From positions 496,001 to 560,000 of the forward strand of contig NZ_BMFJ01000002.1 of NCBI RefSeq assembly GCF_014638275.1: DNA of 64,000 nt, in the 5' to 3' direction. The position numbers and the translations under genes were made by a program. The notes under the pieces were generated by a model. It saw nothing but the letters and a program-made list of their open reading frames with translations. It did no database searches and was not told the origin of the DNA. Position 1 is the first letter of the stretch. Every line of letters begins with the position of its first letter. The DNA comes from Primorskyibacter flagellatus. Its GTDB lineage: Bacteria; Pseudomonadota; Alphaproteobacteria; Rhodobacterales; Rhodobacteraceae. Of the stretch, positions 36,632 through 46,826 are shown piece by piece.

Positions 36632-37332
36632 CAGCTTCCGTCCCGCCGGAACCCCCGCGCGGCCTGCATGTCGTAATAGTCCTTCAGCGACCGGCCCCGT
36701 TCCTCCCGGAACCGCCCGCCCTCAGCAATGTGTGAAAACCGGTCGACGCGGAAACTGCGGAAATCCTCCCGCAGCTCGCACCAGGCGACGAGCGTCCAGA
36801 CCTTGCCCCAGAAATAAAGCCCGAGCGGCCGCAGCACGCGGCTGCTCTGACGTCCCTCCTCGTCCTCGTAGTCGGTCTTCAGCAGCACCCGCCCGTTGAT
36901 CGCCCCCTCGACAAGGTCGAGCCGGGCGCGCACCTCCTCCGACATGCCGGAAAAGTCGATGGCATGCACCTGCACCCGCTCCGCCCGGGCCCGCGCCCCG
37001 TCGGGCATCACCGCGTTGATCTTGACCAGCGCCTCCTCCGCCGCAGCCGCCATGGCCATGCCGCCCCAGGCCCGGATCAGCCGCGCCCCCGCGACCAGCG
37101 CCACGATCTCGTCCTGCGTGAACATCAGCGGCGGCAGGTCGTACCCGGCCCGCATGACGTAGCCGACCCCGGCCTCCCCCTCCACGGGAACGCCGGAGCC
37201 GACGAGATCGGCGATGTCGCGGTAGATCGTCCGTTCGGAGACCTCCAGCCGCTCCGCCAGCTGCGCCGCGGTGGTGAGCCGACCGCCCCTCAGATACTGG
37301 ACGATCTGGAACAGGCGGTCGGCCCTCCGCAT
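36625..37332 (-). CDS. YafY-family transcriptional regulator (HTH + WYL)
   Basis: 235 residues. N-terminal HTH_11 (RADRLFQIVQYLRGGRLTTAAQLAERLEVSERTIYRDIADL, residues 3-43) and a C-terminal WYL domain (near 135-215: VLLKTDYEDEEGRQSSRVLRPLGLYFWGKVWTLVAWCELREDFRSFRVDRF). WYL domains sense nucleic-acid or small ligands. The start ATG at 37332 shares its first base region with the VOC stop, so the two are co-expressed and the regulator probably controls that small operon. Confidence 0.9.
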   Translation of the reverse strand: MRRADRLFQIVQYLRGGRLTTAAQLAERLEVSERTIYRDIADLVGSGVPVEGEAGVGYVMRAGYDLPPLMFTQDEIVALVAGARLIRAWGGMAMAAAAEEALVKINAVMPDGARARAERVQVHAIDFSGMSEEVRARLDLVEGAINGRVLLKTDYEDEEGRQSSRVLRPLGLYFWGKVWTLVAWCELREDFRSFRVDRFSHIAEGGRFREERGRSLKDYYDMQAARGFRRDGSCQ

Positions 37333-37703
37333 CAGGACGCCGCCATTTCGAACAGCCCGATGGAGTTCCCGTCCGGGTCCTCGCAATAGGTGAAGTTGCC
37401 CACGGGGATGGAGATCGGACCCGCCACCACCTTGCCGCCCGCCACCTTCAGCCGGTCGGTCGTCGCGGCCAGCGTGTCGGGCACGGCCAGATGGATCGTC
37501 GGCCCCGTCCCCGGCGCGGCGGGACGGCCGGGATAGAGATGGCCGTGCACTCCGGACATGTTGCCGCTGAAATTGGCGACGGGGTTCGGCCCGCTGTCGT
37601 CCCTGTTCAGCGTCCAGTCGAATACGGTGCCATAAAAGGCGATGGCCCTGTCGATGTCCGTTACCGGGATTTCGGTCCAGACGGTTGTTGCGCGGTCGGT
37701 CAT
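37332..37703 (-). CDS. VOC (glyoxalase/bleomycin-resistance-like) family protein
   Basis: 123 residues, a VOC-fold protein (TTVWTEIPVTDIDRAIAFYGTVFDW, then GTGPTIHLAVPDTLAATTDRLKVAGGKVV and FTYCEDPDGNSIGLFE). Members bind metal and act on oxalic, glyoxalase-type or aromatic substrates, or only bind drugs. Specific activity not assignable. ATG at 37703. It is translationally coupled to the WYL regulator downstream (TGATG overlap). Confidence 0.85.
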   Translation of the reverse strand: MTDRATTVWTEIPVTDIDRAIAFYGTVFDWTLNRDDSGPNPVANFSGNMSGVHGHLYPGRPAAPGTGPTIHLAVPDTLAATTDRLKVAGGKVVAGPISIPVGNFTYCEDPDGNSIGLFEMAAS

Positions 37704-37747
37704 GTCAGTCACTCCGAAGGGGTTGCAGTGACGCCTGTTTCGCATAC

Positions 37748-37775
37748 CCCTCCTGACAGCCTTCTGTCAGGAGGG
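37748..37775. terminator. 12-bp hairpin between hyi and the VOC gene
   Basis: CCCTCCTGACAG-CCTT-CTGTCAGGAGGG is a perfect 12-bp stem with a 4-nt loop. A short TTTC follows on the plus strand only. It separates the hyi transcript from the VOC/WYL unit, and its GGAGGG arm is not the ribosome site of either. Confidence 0.65.
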
Positions 37776-37824
37776 TTTCGCGGTCAGTGGTGGATAAGAA
37801 GCCCACACCGCAGCATCCCCCGTA

Positions 37825-37845
37825 GGGTGGGCTTTCAGCCCACCT
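37825..37845. repeat. GTGGGC...GCCCAC hairpin at the hyi 3' end
   Basis: AGGGTGGGCTTTCAGCCCACC overlaps the stop of hyi and forms an 8-bp stem. The GTAGGGTGGGC type of hairpin is a frequent proteobacterial intergenic repeat. Confidence 0.6.
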
Positions 37846-38593
37846 CCCGCAGCCATCCAAGCCCCGCATCCACGTCCCCCGCCGGCACATATTCCGCACT
37901 GACCCAGCCCGCGTAGCCTTCCGCATCCAGCCGAGCGAAAAACCCGGCGAGGTCGATCTCTCCGCTCCCCGGTTCATGCCGCCCCGGATGGTCCGCGACC
38001 TGCACATGCCGCACCAGCGCGCGGTGCCTGTCCCACGTACCCGCCACGTCGCCGGTGATGCGATGCGCATGATAGGCATCGAACTGCAGCCCGAGGTTGT
38101 CTGCCCCGACCGCCCCGATCACCCGCGCGGCAAGGTCGAAATCGTTCAGGAAGTACCCCGGCATGTCATGCGGATTGATCGGTTCGATCGTCAGGCTCTG
38201 CTCAGGCGCTTCGGCACAGGCCCAGGCAAGGTTCTCCGAGAAGACCGCCTCCGCTTCGGCTCCGTCCGCCACGCCGGCCATGATGTGCAGGTGATCCGCC
38301 TTCAGCACCTGCGCCTGCCGCAGTGCCCGACGGAAGTCGCTGCGGAACCTGTCGCGCGACTCCGGCACCGCCGCAAAACCGCGCGCCCCGCCGGTGTAGT
38401 TCGGAGGAGGGCAGTTGATGAGCGCCAGCGGCAGCCCGGTCCGCGACAGCGCATCGCGAATCTCCGGCGCGGGCGTGTCGTAGGGAAACAGGATCTCCAC
38501 CGCTCCGAACCCCGCCGCGGCCGCCGCCACGATCCGGTTCGGGAGGCTCAAGTCCTTCCAGAGAAAAGAGATATTGGCGGCGAATTTCGGCAT
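37835..38593 (-). CDS. hyi: Hydroxypyruvate isomerase family TIM-barrel protein
   Basis: 252 residues, a sugar-phosphate-isomerase-like TIM barrel. The Hyi pattern is visible: FAANISFLWKDL at 4-15, VEILFPYDTP near 32-41, LTIEPINPHDMPGYFL (metal Glu), LQFDAYHAHRITGD (metal Asp) and HVQVADHPGRHEPGSGEIDL. Interconverts hydroxypyruvate and tartronate semialdehyde in glyoxylate metabolism, although some members act on other C3/C4 sugars. Normal length. It stands without its usual gcl/glxR partners, so the pathway role is less certain than the family. Confidence 0.85.
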   Translation of the reverse strand: MPKFAANISFLWKDLSLPNRIVAAAAAGFGAVEILFPYDTPAPEIRDALSRTGLPLALINCPPPNYTGGARGFAAVPESRDRFRSDFRRALRQAQVLKADHLHIMAGVADGAEAEAVFSENLAWACAEAPEQSLTIEPINPHDMPGYFLNDFDLAARVIGAVGADNLGLQFDAYHAHRITGDVAGTWDRHRALVRHVQVADHPGRHEPGSGEIDLAGFFARLDAEGYAGWVSAEYVPAGDVDAGLGWLREVG

Positions 38594-38636
38594 GGCGGTC
38601 TCCGGTCGGGGCGTGCCGACTAGAGAGACCGGTCCA

Positions 38637-39251
38637 TTAAGACCCTGTCAACTCTTCCGAGGGGATGATCGGAAAGAACCTGCCCCCCGACCAGATCCCG
38701 AACCATTGCCGCCCCTCATGCTCATGATGTTCCCCGATCTCCACCAGCCGGTAGAAGCTCTTGCGGTCGATCAGCGCCTCAAGCCGGTCGCGCACCAGCA
38801 CGTATGGCGAAGGTTCGCCGGTTTCCGGATCGCGGGCCACGCGGATCGGCTTGTCCGGACCCGCCTCGGTTGCATCGCCGACGTTGGTCAGGAATCGCAG
38901 CAGCTGCGACTCACCCGTGCCCTCCACCTCGAAATCCACCGCGACGAAAGGCGCGTCCTCCACCGTGATCGTGACCTTTTCGACAGGCGTGACAAGCACA
39001 TAGCTGTCCCCGTCCTTGCGCAGGATGGTCGAGAAAAGCCGCACCAGCTCGGGCCGGTTGATCGGAGATCCCTGATAATGCCAGGACCCGTCACGCGCGA
39101 TCCGCATGTCCAGCGCGCCGCAGTCCGGCGGGTCCCATTTGTGCACCGGAGGCAGGCCGCGCCCCTTGCTCGCTGCCTTGGCAGAGGCAGCAATCCCCTC
39201 TGCGCTGGCTTTCACGGTATTTTGTGAACTCATTGCTTTTGTCATTCCCAT
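38637..39251 (-). CDS. DUF1285 protein
   Basis: 204 residues in the longest form. Recognised by [58 protein letters not shown]. Two beta-sandwich subdomains expected; function unknown. The start is uncertain: ATG at 39251, 39245 and 39233 are all in frame and none has a clear ribosome site; the Ala/Lys-rich head is likely disordered. It is divergent from moxR with 50 bases between, an arrangement that is widely conserved in alphaproteobacteria, which implies a functional tie to that system. Confidence 0.82.
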   Translation of the reverse strand: MGMTKAMSSQNTVKASAEGIAASAKAASKGRGLPPVHKWDPPDCGALDMRIARDGSWHYQGSPINRPELVRLFSTILRKDGDSYVLVTPVEKVTITVEDAPFVAVDFEVEGTGESQLLRFLTNVGDATEAGPDKPIRVARDPETGEPSPYVLVRDRLEALIDRKSFYRLVEIGEHHEHEGRQWFGIWSGGRFFPIIPSEELTGS

Positions 39252-39301
39252 GCGCCGCGATACAGTTGTCCAAGACTATAGTCCCTGACGGAGCCTTTGC
39301 C

Positions 39302-40311
<1,010 letters not shown>

Positions 40312-40315
<4 letters not shown>

Positions 40316-41208
40316 GCGAACCCCTCCCCCAGCTTCAGGACCCGCGCGAACTTCGCGAACGGGCTGAAACGCAGGCCTCCAGCCTGCCGCCTCTGCTGGC
40401 GCGGGCCGAACACCTTGCGGGCACCGTCCTGCTTGGCGATCACGGCCGCCGCCGCTCGGGTCTGGGGGATGACTTCTGGCAATACCGCCCCGCACAGCAG
40501 GGCGACCCGACCCGCTGGATCGACTGGCGACGCTCGGCCCGGTCCGACGACCGTTACGTGCGCGAACGGGAATGGCAGATCGCGCAGTCGGTCATGCTCT
40601 GGGTCGATCAGGCTGCGTCCATGCGCTTTACCTCGGACAAGAAGCTGCCCGAGAAATGCGAACGCGCCCGCCTGCTCGCCCTCGCCACCGCCATCCTGCT
40701 GATCCGGGGCGGGGAGCGGGTCGGCCTGACCGGCACACTCCTGCCGCCCCGCCGCGCCCGCAACCAGATCCTGCGGCTGGCCGAATTCTTCTCTGTCTCC
40801 AACCCCGGCGACTACGGCGTACCGGAACACCGCGCCATGATCCCGAACGCCCGCGCGCTGTTTGTCTCCGACTACATGGGCGACATGGCAGAGGTCGAAC
40901 TGGCGCTCACCAAGGCGGCCGACCGCGGCATCCGGGGCGTGATCCTGCAAATTCTCGACCCGTCGGAGGAGGCGTTTCCCTTCCACGGACGCACGATTTT
41001 CCAGTCCGTCGGCGGCACGCTGCAACACGAAACGCTCAAGGCCAACGACCTGCGCGACCGCTACCTGACCCGGCTGGCGGAACGGAAGGAGCGGCTGCAA
41101 TCGCTCTGCCGCGTCACCGGCTGGCAGTACCAGCTGCACCACACCGACAATTCCGCCCAGTCGGCCCTGCTGACGATCTACCAGGCGCTTGACCGGGGGA
41201 CCGCCTGA
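40312..41208 (+). CDS. DUF58 (vWA-like) protein
   Basis: 298 residues, starting GTG inside the moxR stop. The DUF58 signature GLGDDFWQYRPAQQGDPTRWIDWRRSARSD lies at 51-80. The following vWA-like strand has a degenerate MIDAS: WVDQAAS (DxAxS, 97-103) where DxSxS is usual. No membrane segment is seen, whereas many DUF58 proteins have two. It is the predicted client/partner of MoxR. The stop overlaps the next ATG. Confidence 0.88.
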
Positions 41209-43970
41209 TGATGCTTGGCCCCATAGGCTTCGCCGCCCCCTGGCTGCTGGTTGCGCTCGCCGCCCTGCCGATCCTGTGGATCCTGCTGCGGGCCGTGCCC
41301 CCCGCCCCGATCCGCCGCCGTTTTCCCGGCGTCGCGCTGCTGCTTGGCCTGAAGGATGACGAAAGCGTCTCCGACCGGACGCCGTGGTGGCTGCTGCTGC
41401 TGCGGATGCTGGCGGTCGCGGCGGTCATCATCGGCCTCGCCGGCCCGATCCTCAATCCGCAGGACGAGGCCGAGACCGGCAATGGCCCCCTCCTCATCGT
41501 GCTCGACGGCTCCTGGGCCTCCGCCCGCGACTGGGACACATCCGCCGAACTGATCGACGGCATCCTGGCCGAGGCCGGGCGGCAGGGGCGCACCGCCGCC
41601 GTCCTGCGCCTCACCACGCCGGAGGAGCCCGTCTTCCGCGCCGCCGAAACCTGGCGCACCCGCATCCCCGGCTTCGCCCCGAAGGCGTGGGAACCCGGCG
41701 CGCCGGACACCGCCGCCACCATCGCCGCCCTGCCCGACAACCGGTTCGACACCTACTGGATGTCCGACGGGCTGGCGCGCGAGGGCCGGACCGATCTGCT
41801 CACCGCGCTGGAATCCCGTGGCACCGTCACGATCTACGAAAGCCCCCGCCCGCCGCTTGGCCTGAAACCCGTCCGGATCGAGGACGGCGCGCTTCAGGTC
41901 ACCGCCGCGCGTCCGCTCGGCCTCGGCCCGCAGGACATCACCGTGCAGGCCATGGGCCGCGATCCCTCCGGCACCATGCGCACGCTCGCCAACCTGCCCA
42001 TGACCTTCGGCGACGGCGCGCTCGAGACGACAGAGGCGCTTTCCCTTCCCGCCGAACTGCGCGCCCGCGTCACCCACCTGACCATCGCCGGATCGCGCAC
42101 CGCCGGGGCGACCACGCTCTCCGACGACAGCTTCCGCCGCCGCGAGGTCGCGCTGATCGGCACCCGGGCGGAGGGTGAGGCGCTCGATCTCCTTTCGCCC
42201 ATGCACTACCTGCACAAGGCGCTGGAACCTTCCGTCGATCTTCTGGAAGGCGGGCTGAACGACGTGATCCCGGCCAACCCCGATGTCATCGTCCTGTCCG
42301 ACGTCGCGACCCTCTCGGACCTCGAAAAGGACGAACTGATCGAATGGACCGAGAACGGCGGCCTGCTGCTGCGTTTCGCCGGTCCGCGCCTCGCCGCCAG
42401 CGACGTCAGCCGTGAGGCCGAAGACCCGCTCCTCCCCGTCCGCCTGCGCGCCGGGGGCCGAAATGTCGGCGGCGCGATGAGCTGGGGGGAACCCAAGACG
42501 CTCGCCCCCTTCGAAGCGACCAGCCCCTTCAGCGGTCTCGCGATCCCGTCGGACGTCACCATTTCCTCTCAGGTGGTCGCGCAGCCCGACCCCTCCCTGT
42601 CGCAGCGGGTCATCGCCCGGCTGACCGACGGCACCCCGCTTGTCACCCGCAAGGAACTGGGGCAGGGGCAGGTCATCCTGTTCCACGTCACCGCCAGCGC
42701 GGACTGGTCGACGCTGCCGCTCTCCGGTCTCTTCGTTCAGATGCTTGAGCGTCTTTCCATCTCTTCCTCCACTTCCCGCCCCGCGGCAGAGGACCTGGCC
42801 GGCACCACCTGGCAGCCCATGCAGATCATGACCGCCACGGGCCGCATCGAACCCGCCGGAACCCTGCCCGGCGTGCCCGGCGAACGGCTGATCGACGCGC
42901 CGCTGGCAGCCGACCTGCAGCCCGGCCTTTATCAGGGGCCGGACCGGACGCTGGCGCGCAACGTACTGTCCGCCGACACGGTCCTGCGGCCCGCCCAGTG
43001 GCCCGCAAGACTGCGTGTCGAAGGCCTTGCCCGGGCCGCCGAACAGCCGCTTGGCGGCTGGCTGCTTGGCCTTGCCCTGGCACTGCTGACCGCCGACATC
43101 CTCGCCACGCTCGCCCTCTCAGGCCGGCTGCGCGGCGGGGCTGCGGGAACCGCCGCCACCCTGCTCGCCGCGCTGATCCTTGCCGCCCCGGCCCCCGGCC
43201 ACGCGCAGGACGACACCGCCCGCGCGATCGAGGCCACGGCAGAGGTCGTGCTGGCCCATGTCGTCACCGGCAACCCGCAGGTCGACGATCTGGCCGAGGC
43301 GGGGCTGCGCGGTCTGGGACAGGTGCTGAACTTCCGCACTTCCGTCGAACCGGCCGACCCGATGGCGGTGAACCTGGAAACCGACGAACTGGCCTTCTTC
43401 CCCTTCCTCTACTGGCCGATCACCCCCGACCAGCCAATCCCGAGCGGGGAGGCCTATGAAAAGCTCAACCGCTATCTCCGCTCCGGCGGCATGATCCTGT
43501 TCGACACGCGCGACGCCGATGTCGCCCGCTTCGGGGCCGCCTCTCCGAACGGTCGCAAGCTGCAGGCGCTGGCCGCCCCGCTCGACATTCCGGCGCTGGA
43601 ACCGGTGCCCGAAGATCACGTCCTGACCCGCACCTTCTACCTGCTGCGCGATTTCCCCGGCCGTCACCCCGGCCGCGACGTCTGGGTCGAAGCCGCCCCC
43701 GCCGATGCCGAGAAGATCGAGGGCATGCCCTTCCGCAACCTCAACGACGGCGTGACCCCGGTGGTCATCGGCGGCAACGACTGGGCCGCGGCCTGGGCCG
43801 TGGACGAACGCGGCGGACCCGTGGTGCCGATCGGGCGCGGCTATTCCGGCGAGCGCCAGCGCGAAATCGCCTACCGCTTCGGCGTCAACCTCATCATGCA
43901 TGTGCTGACCGGCAACTATAAGTCCGACCAGGTCCACGTGCCCGCCCTTCTCGACAGGCTTGGCCAATGA
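41208..43970 (+). CDS. BatA-like/DUF4159 membrane protein
   Basis: 920 residues. N-terminal double membrane segment of the BatA type (10-30, 60-82). A vWA-like domain with an intact DGSWAS MIDAS motif (100-105) follows, then a large region with a GATase-like fold (about 330-560), a membrane stretch near 605-660 (LGGWLLGLALALLTADILATLALSG..., LLAALILAAPAPGHAQ) and a C-terminal DUF4159 domain (about 670-920; LAFFPFLYWPITPD, GGMILFDTRDAD, MPFRNLNDGVTPVVIGGNDWAAAWA). The second hydrophobic stretch ends in AQ-like residues, so the DUF4159 part is probably periplasmic. It is the largest piece of the MoxR system. Function unknown. Confidence 0.88.
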   Translation: MMLGPIGFAAPWLLVALAALPILWILLRAVPPAPIRRRFPGVALLLGLKDDESVSDRTPWWLLLLRMLAVAAVIIGLAGPILNPQDEAETGNGPLLIVLDGSWASARDWDTSAELIDGILAEAGRQGRTAAVLRLTTPEEPVFRAAETWRTRIPGFAPKAWEPGAPDTAATIAALPDNRFDTYWMSDGLAREGRTDLLTALESRGTVTIYESPRPPLGLKPVRIEDGALQVTAARPLGLGPQDITVQAMGRDPSGTMRTLANLPMTFGDGALETTEALSLPAELRARVTHLTIAGSRTAGATTLSDDSFRRREVALIGTRAEGEALDLLSPMHYLHKALEPSVDLLEGGLNDVIPANPDVIVLSDVATLSDLEKDELIEWTENGGLLLRFAGPRLAASDVSREAEDPLLPVRLRAGGRNVGGAMSWGEPKTLAPFEATSPFSGLAIPSDVTISSQVVAQPDPSLSQRVIARLTDGTPLVTRKELGQGQVILFHVTASADWSTLPLSGLFVQMLERLSISSSTSRPAAEDLAGTTWQPMQIMTATGRIEPAGTLPGVPGERLIDAPLAADLQPGLYQGPDRTLARNVLSADTVLRPAQWPARLRVEGLARAAEQPLGGWLLGLALALLTADILATLALSGRLRGGAAGTAATLLAALILAAPAPGHAQDDTARAIEATAEVVLAHVVTGNPQVDDLAEAGLRGLGQVLNFRTSVEPADPMAVNLETDELAFFPFLYWPITPDQPIPSGEAYEKLNRYLRSGGMILFDTRDADVARFGAASPNGRKLQALAAPLDIPALEPVPEDHVLTRTFYLLRDFPGRHPGRDVWVEAAPADAEKIEGMPFRNLNDGVTPVVIGGNDWAAAWAVDERGGPVVPIGRGYSGERQREIAYRFGVNLIMHVLTGNYKSDQVHVPALLDRLGQ

Positions 43971-46024
43971 CCGGCACCGTGATCTTTTCCCCGCTGCTGC
44001 CCTGGCCCCTGCTGGCCGGGATCGCCGCCCTCGCGCTGATCGGGGTCGTGCTGGCCCTGTGGCGCGGGCTGGCGGGCTGGGCCTTCCGCGGGCTCGCCGC
44101 GCTGGTGGTCATCGCCGCGCTCACCGGTCCCTCCTGGCGGCAGGAGGATCGCTCCCCCCTGACCGACATCGTGCTGCTGGTCGAAGACCGCACCGCCTCG
44201 CAACGCCTCTCCGACCGCGCCGAACAGACCGAACAGGCGGCCGAGACCCTCGCCGCCCGCATCGCCGCCCGGCCCAACACCGAACTCCGCCGCGTCACCC
44301 TTGGCGACGGGGAGGGCGACACCGGCACCCGCCTGATGACCGCCCTCTCGGATGCCCTGGCCGAGGAACCGAGCGCCCGCATCGCCGGGATGATCCTGCT
44401 GTCGGACGGTCGCCTGCATGACCTCGACCAGGCCCCCGATCTGCCCGCGCCCCTGCACCTGCTCCTGACCGGAGAGCCGGAGGACTGGGACCGCCGTCTC
44501 ATCGTCCAGAACGCCCCCGCCTTCGCCATCCTGGGTGAGGAAGTCACCCTGACGCTCAGGATCGAAGATACCGGCGCCGCGCCCGAAGATGACGCCGAAG
44601 TCCCGCTCAACATCTCCGTCGACGGGGGCGAGCCGCAGACCTTCATGGTCGCCACCAACCGCGACCACGAACTGCCCCTGACCCTGCCCCATGGCGGGCG
44701 CAACGTGATCCAGTTCACCACGCCCGAGGCGGAGGGAGAACTGACCGCACGCAACAATTCCGCCATCGTGCAAATGAACGGCGTTCGCGACCGCCTGCGC
44801 GTGCTGCTGGTGTCGGGCGAACCCCATGCCGGCGGACGCACCTGGCGCAACCTGCTGAAATCCGACAGTTCCGTCGACCTCGTCCACTTCACCATCCTGC
44901 GTCCCCCGGCCAAGCAGGACGGCGTGCCGGTGTCCGAACTCTCCCTGATCGCCTTCCCCACGAGGGAGCTGTTCATGGACAAGGTCGACGACTTCGACCT
45001 CATCATCTTCGACCGGTACAAGCGGCGCGGGATCCTGCCCTCGCTCTACCTCCAGAACGTGGCCGACTACGTGCAGCGGGGCGGCGCGCTGCTGATCGCG
45101 GCGGGTCCGGACTTCGCCTCTGCCGACAGCCTCTATCGCTCTCCGCTGAGCGTGGTGCTGCCCGCCCGCCCGACCTCGGCCCGTGTGATCGAAGAACCCT
45201 ACAGCCCGCAGGTCACCGACCTCGGCCGCCGCCACCCGGTCACCGCCGGGCTGGAACAGGAATGGGACGGGGACTGGGGCCGCTGGCTGCGGCAGATCGA
45301 CGTCGACGCCGCCGATTCCACCGGAGAGGTGCTGATGTCCGGGGTCGAAGACCGCCCGCTCCTGATCCTCGACCGGGTCGGAGAAGGGCGCGTCGCGCTG
45401 CTGGCATCGGACCACGCCTGGCTCTGGTCGCGCGGCTACGAGGGCGGCGGGCCGCAGCTGGAACTGCTGCGCCGCCTCGCCCACTGGATGATGAAGGAGC
45501 CGGAACTCGAGGAGGAGGCGCTGACCGCCACCGCCACCGGCCAGACCATGCAGATCACCCGCCGCACGCTGGAAGACGGCATCGGCCCCGTCACCGTCAC
45601 CCCCCCGAACGGAGAGGCGGAGGAGCTCACGCTCACCGAAACCTCTCCCGGCCTCTGGACCGGCGAATACACCGGGCCGGAGATCGGGCTTTACCGGCTC
45701 GCTGAGGGAGACCTGGAGACCGTCATAGGCCTCGGCCCCGCCGCCCCGCGCGAATTCGTCGAAACCATCGCCGACGGCACCGCGCTGTCGCCACTGGTCG
45801 AGGGCACGCGCGGCGGCGTGCGCAACCTGTCGGACGGCGTGCCCTCCCTGCGGGATGTGCGCGCCGGCCGCCCGGCCGCCGGGCGCGGCTGGATCGGCCT
45901 GACCCCGCGCGACGCCTACGAAACGCGGGACGTGACGCAGGTGCCGCTCCTGCCCGGCTGGCTGGTCCTCCTGATCGCCTCCGCCCTGATCCTCGGCGGA
46001 TGGCTGCGGGAGGGACGGCGGTAG
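43967..46024 (+). CDS. Large membrane protein of the MoxR/DUF4159 operon
   Basis: 685 residues, not assigned to a named family beyond its context. Two N-terminal membrane segments (8-32, 38-55) and one near the C-terminus (VLLIASALILGGWL). After the first pair a vWA-like strand carries LLVEDRTAS (71-78), a degenerate MIDAS. A GATase1-like region follows (LRVLLVSGEPHAGGRTWRNLL near 281, DFDLIIFDRYKRRG near 343, GGALLIAAGPDFASAD near 372). The layout is the same as in the preceding 920-residue protein without the DUF4159 end, so the two probably arose by duplication and may assemble. The start overlaps the previous stop by 4 bases. Confidence 0.8.
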   Translation: MTGTVIFSPLLPWPLLAGIAALALIGVVLALWRGLAGWAFRGLAALVVIAALTGPSWRQEDRSPLTDIVLLVEDRTASQRLSDRAEQTEQAAETLAARIAARPNTELRRVTLGDGEGDTGTRLMTALSDALAEEPSARIAGMILLSDGRLHDLDQAPDLPAPLHLLLTGEPEDWDRRLIVQNAPAFAILGEEVTLTLRIEDTGAAPEDDAEVPLNISVDGGEPQTFMVATNRDHELPLTLPHGGRNVIQFTTPEAEGELTARNNSAIVQMNGVRDRLRVLLVSGEPHAGGRTWRNLLKSDSSVDLVHFTILRPPAKQDGVPVSELSLIAFPTRELFMDKVDDFDLIIFDRYKRRGILPSLYLQNVADYVQRGGALLIAAGPDFASADSLYRSPLSVVLPARPTSARVIEEPYSPQVTDLGRRHPVTAGLEQEWDGDWGRWLRQIDVDAADSTGEVLMSGVEDRPLLILDRVGEGRVALLASDHAWLWSRGYEGGGPQLELLRRLAHWMMKEPELEEEALTATATGQTMQITRRTLEDGIGPVTVTPPNGEAEELTLTETSPGLWTGEYTGPEIGLYRLAEGDLETVIGLGPAAPREFVETIADGTALSPLVEGTRGGVRNLSDGVPSLRDVRAGRPAAGRGWIGLTPRDAYETRDVTQVPLLPGWLVLLIASALILGGWLREGRR

Positions 46025-46108
46025 GGCTGCGGGGTGGACGCCCGTTCACCGGGCGCGGGTGCCGGAGGTGTTCATCCCCTTGCGGGCACATATACCCCCT
46101 CGCCCCGG

Positions 46109-46132
46109 CCCTCTCCCCCATGGGGGAGAGGG
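46109..46132. repeat. CCCTCTCCCC hairpin repeat, second copy
   Basis: Perfect 11-bp arms CCCTCTCCCCC and GGGGGAGAGGG with a 2-nt loop. Nearly the same as 22580-22601. Confidence 0.75.
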
Positions 46133-46307
46133 TGTCACGTCGCGCTGATGGTCAGCGTTGCGAAGCTACGGTGCGGTGGTCCGTCCGCGTCTGACGAAGT
46201 GCCAACGCACATCGCGCGGCTCAGGGAAATCGCCCGGCTCCCGCACGCTGCGCGGCTCACGCTGACAGGCCCCGGAACCGGACCGGACCTCACCCGCCCC
46301 GCAGACT

Positions 46308-46337
46308 GTCAATCCTCCGGCTTGACCGGAGGTTCTC
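46308..46337. repeat. REP-like element, GTCATCCTCGG family, diverged copy
   Basis: GTCAATCCTCCGGCTTGACC followed by GGAGGTTCTC, aligning with the left half of 22413-22445 (GTCATCCTCGGACTTGATCC then GAGGTTCTC). Confidence 0.6.
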
Positions 46338-46385
46338 CGCGACCAGATTCATCATCGAACCCCCGATCCGGGAAGTCGAAAGCCC

Positions 46386-46826
46386 ATGCCGCCAGCCAGC
46401 CACCGAACACCGAATACGCCGCCGAAGCGGCCATGGCAGGCCCGGCATATTCTCCGAACCATCCTCTGCCTGATCGCCACGACCGCCATCGCAGCCACTC
46501 CGGAGTTCGATCCCGAAGGGCCGTTCCGGCAGGGCGAAGGCTTTGGCACGCCCGCCACCTGTGCCACGCTGCCCGGCTGGATCGACCGGGTTCCGGACTA
46601 CGACGGACGCATTTCCATGACCGTCACCGGCCGGATCGTCCAGTCGCACTGGGACGGAACGCTGGCCTATGCGATCATGTGCGCCCCTGACGAGGTGCAG
46701 GTGATGTGCGTGACCTACGCCCCGGCCGATGTGGACGGGAAAGAGGTGATGTTCGCCGGCGGCTTCCTTCGCGCCGGGGAACGCCGCATCATGCTGGACC
46801 CCTGCCTGATCTACCCGGCGGACTGA
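46386..46826 (+). CDS. Uncharacterised protein, probably exported
   Basis: 146 residues. A basic head (MPPASHRTPNTPPKRPWQARH) precedes one hydrophobic segment (ILRTILCLIATTAIAATP), which looks like a signal peptide with an unusually long n-region; a shorter start was sought but no in-frame ATG precedes the hydrophobic segment. The mature part has four Cys (ATCATL, AIMCAP, QVMCVTY, DPCLIY) that could form two disulfides in the periplasm. Function unknown. It converges with the aminotransferase, overlapping by 16 bases. The gene lies alone behind a repeat-rich stretch. Confidence 0.6.
   Translation: MPPASHRTPNTPPKRPWQARHILRTILCLIATTAIAATPEFDPEGPFRQGEGFGTPATCATLPGWIDRVPDYDGRISMTVTGRIVQSHWDGTLAYAIMCAPDEVQVMCVTYAPADVDGKEVMFAGGFLRAGERRIMLDPCLIYPAD

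Larger units (their letters stand above)
46025..46385. other. 361-bp non-coding region with three repeat elements
   Basis: Holds a small GC hairpin (CGCCCG/CGGGCG near 46039-46054), a CCCTCTCCCCC/GGGGGAGAGGG hairpin at 46109-46132, and a GTCAATCCTCCGG...GACCGGAGG element at 46308-46337. No gene is convincing; short open frames here lack codon bias. Confidence 0.7.
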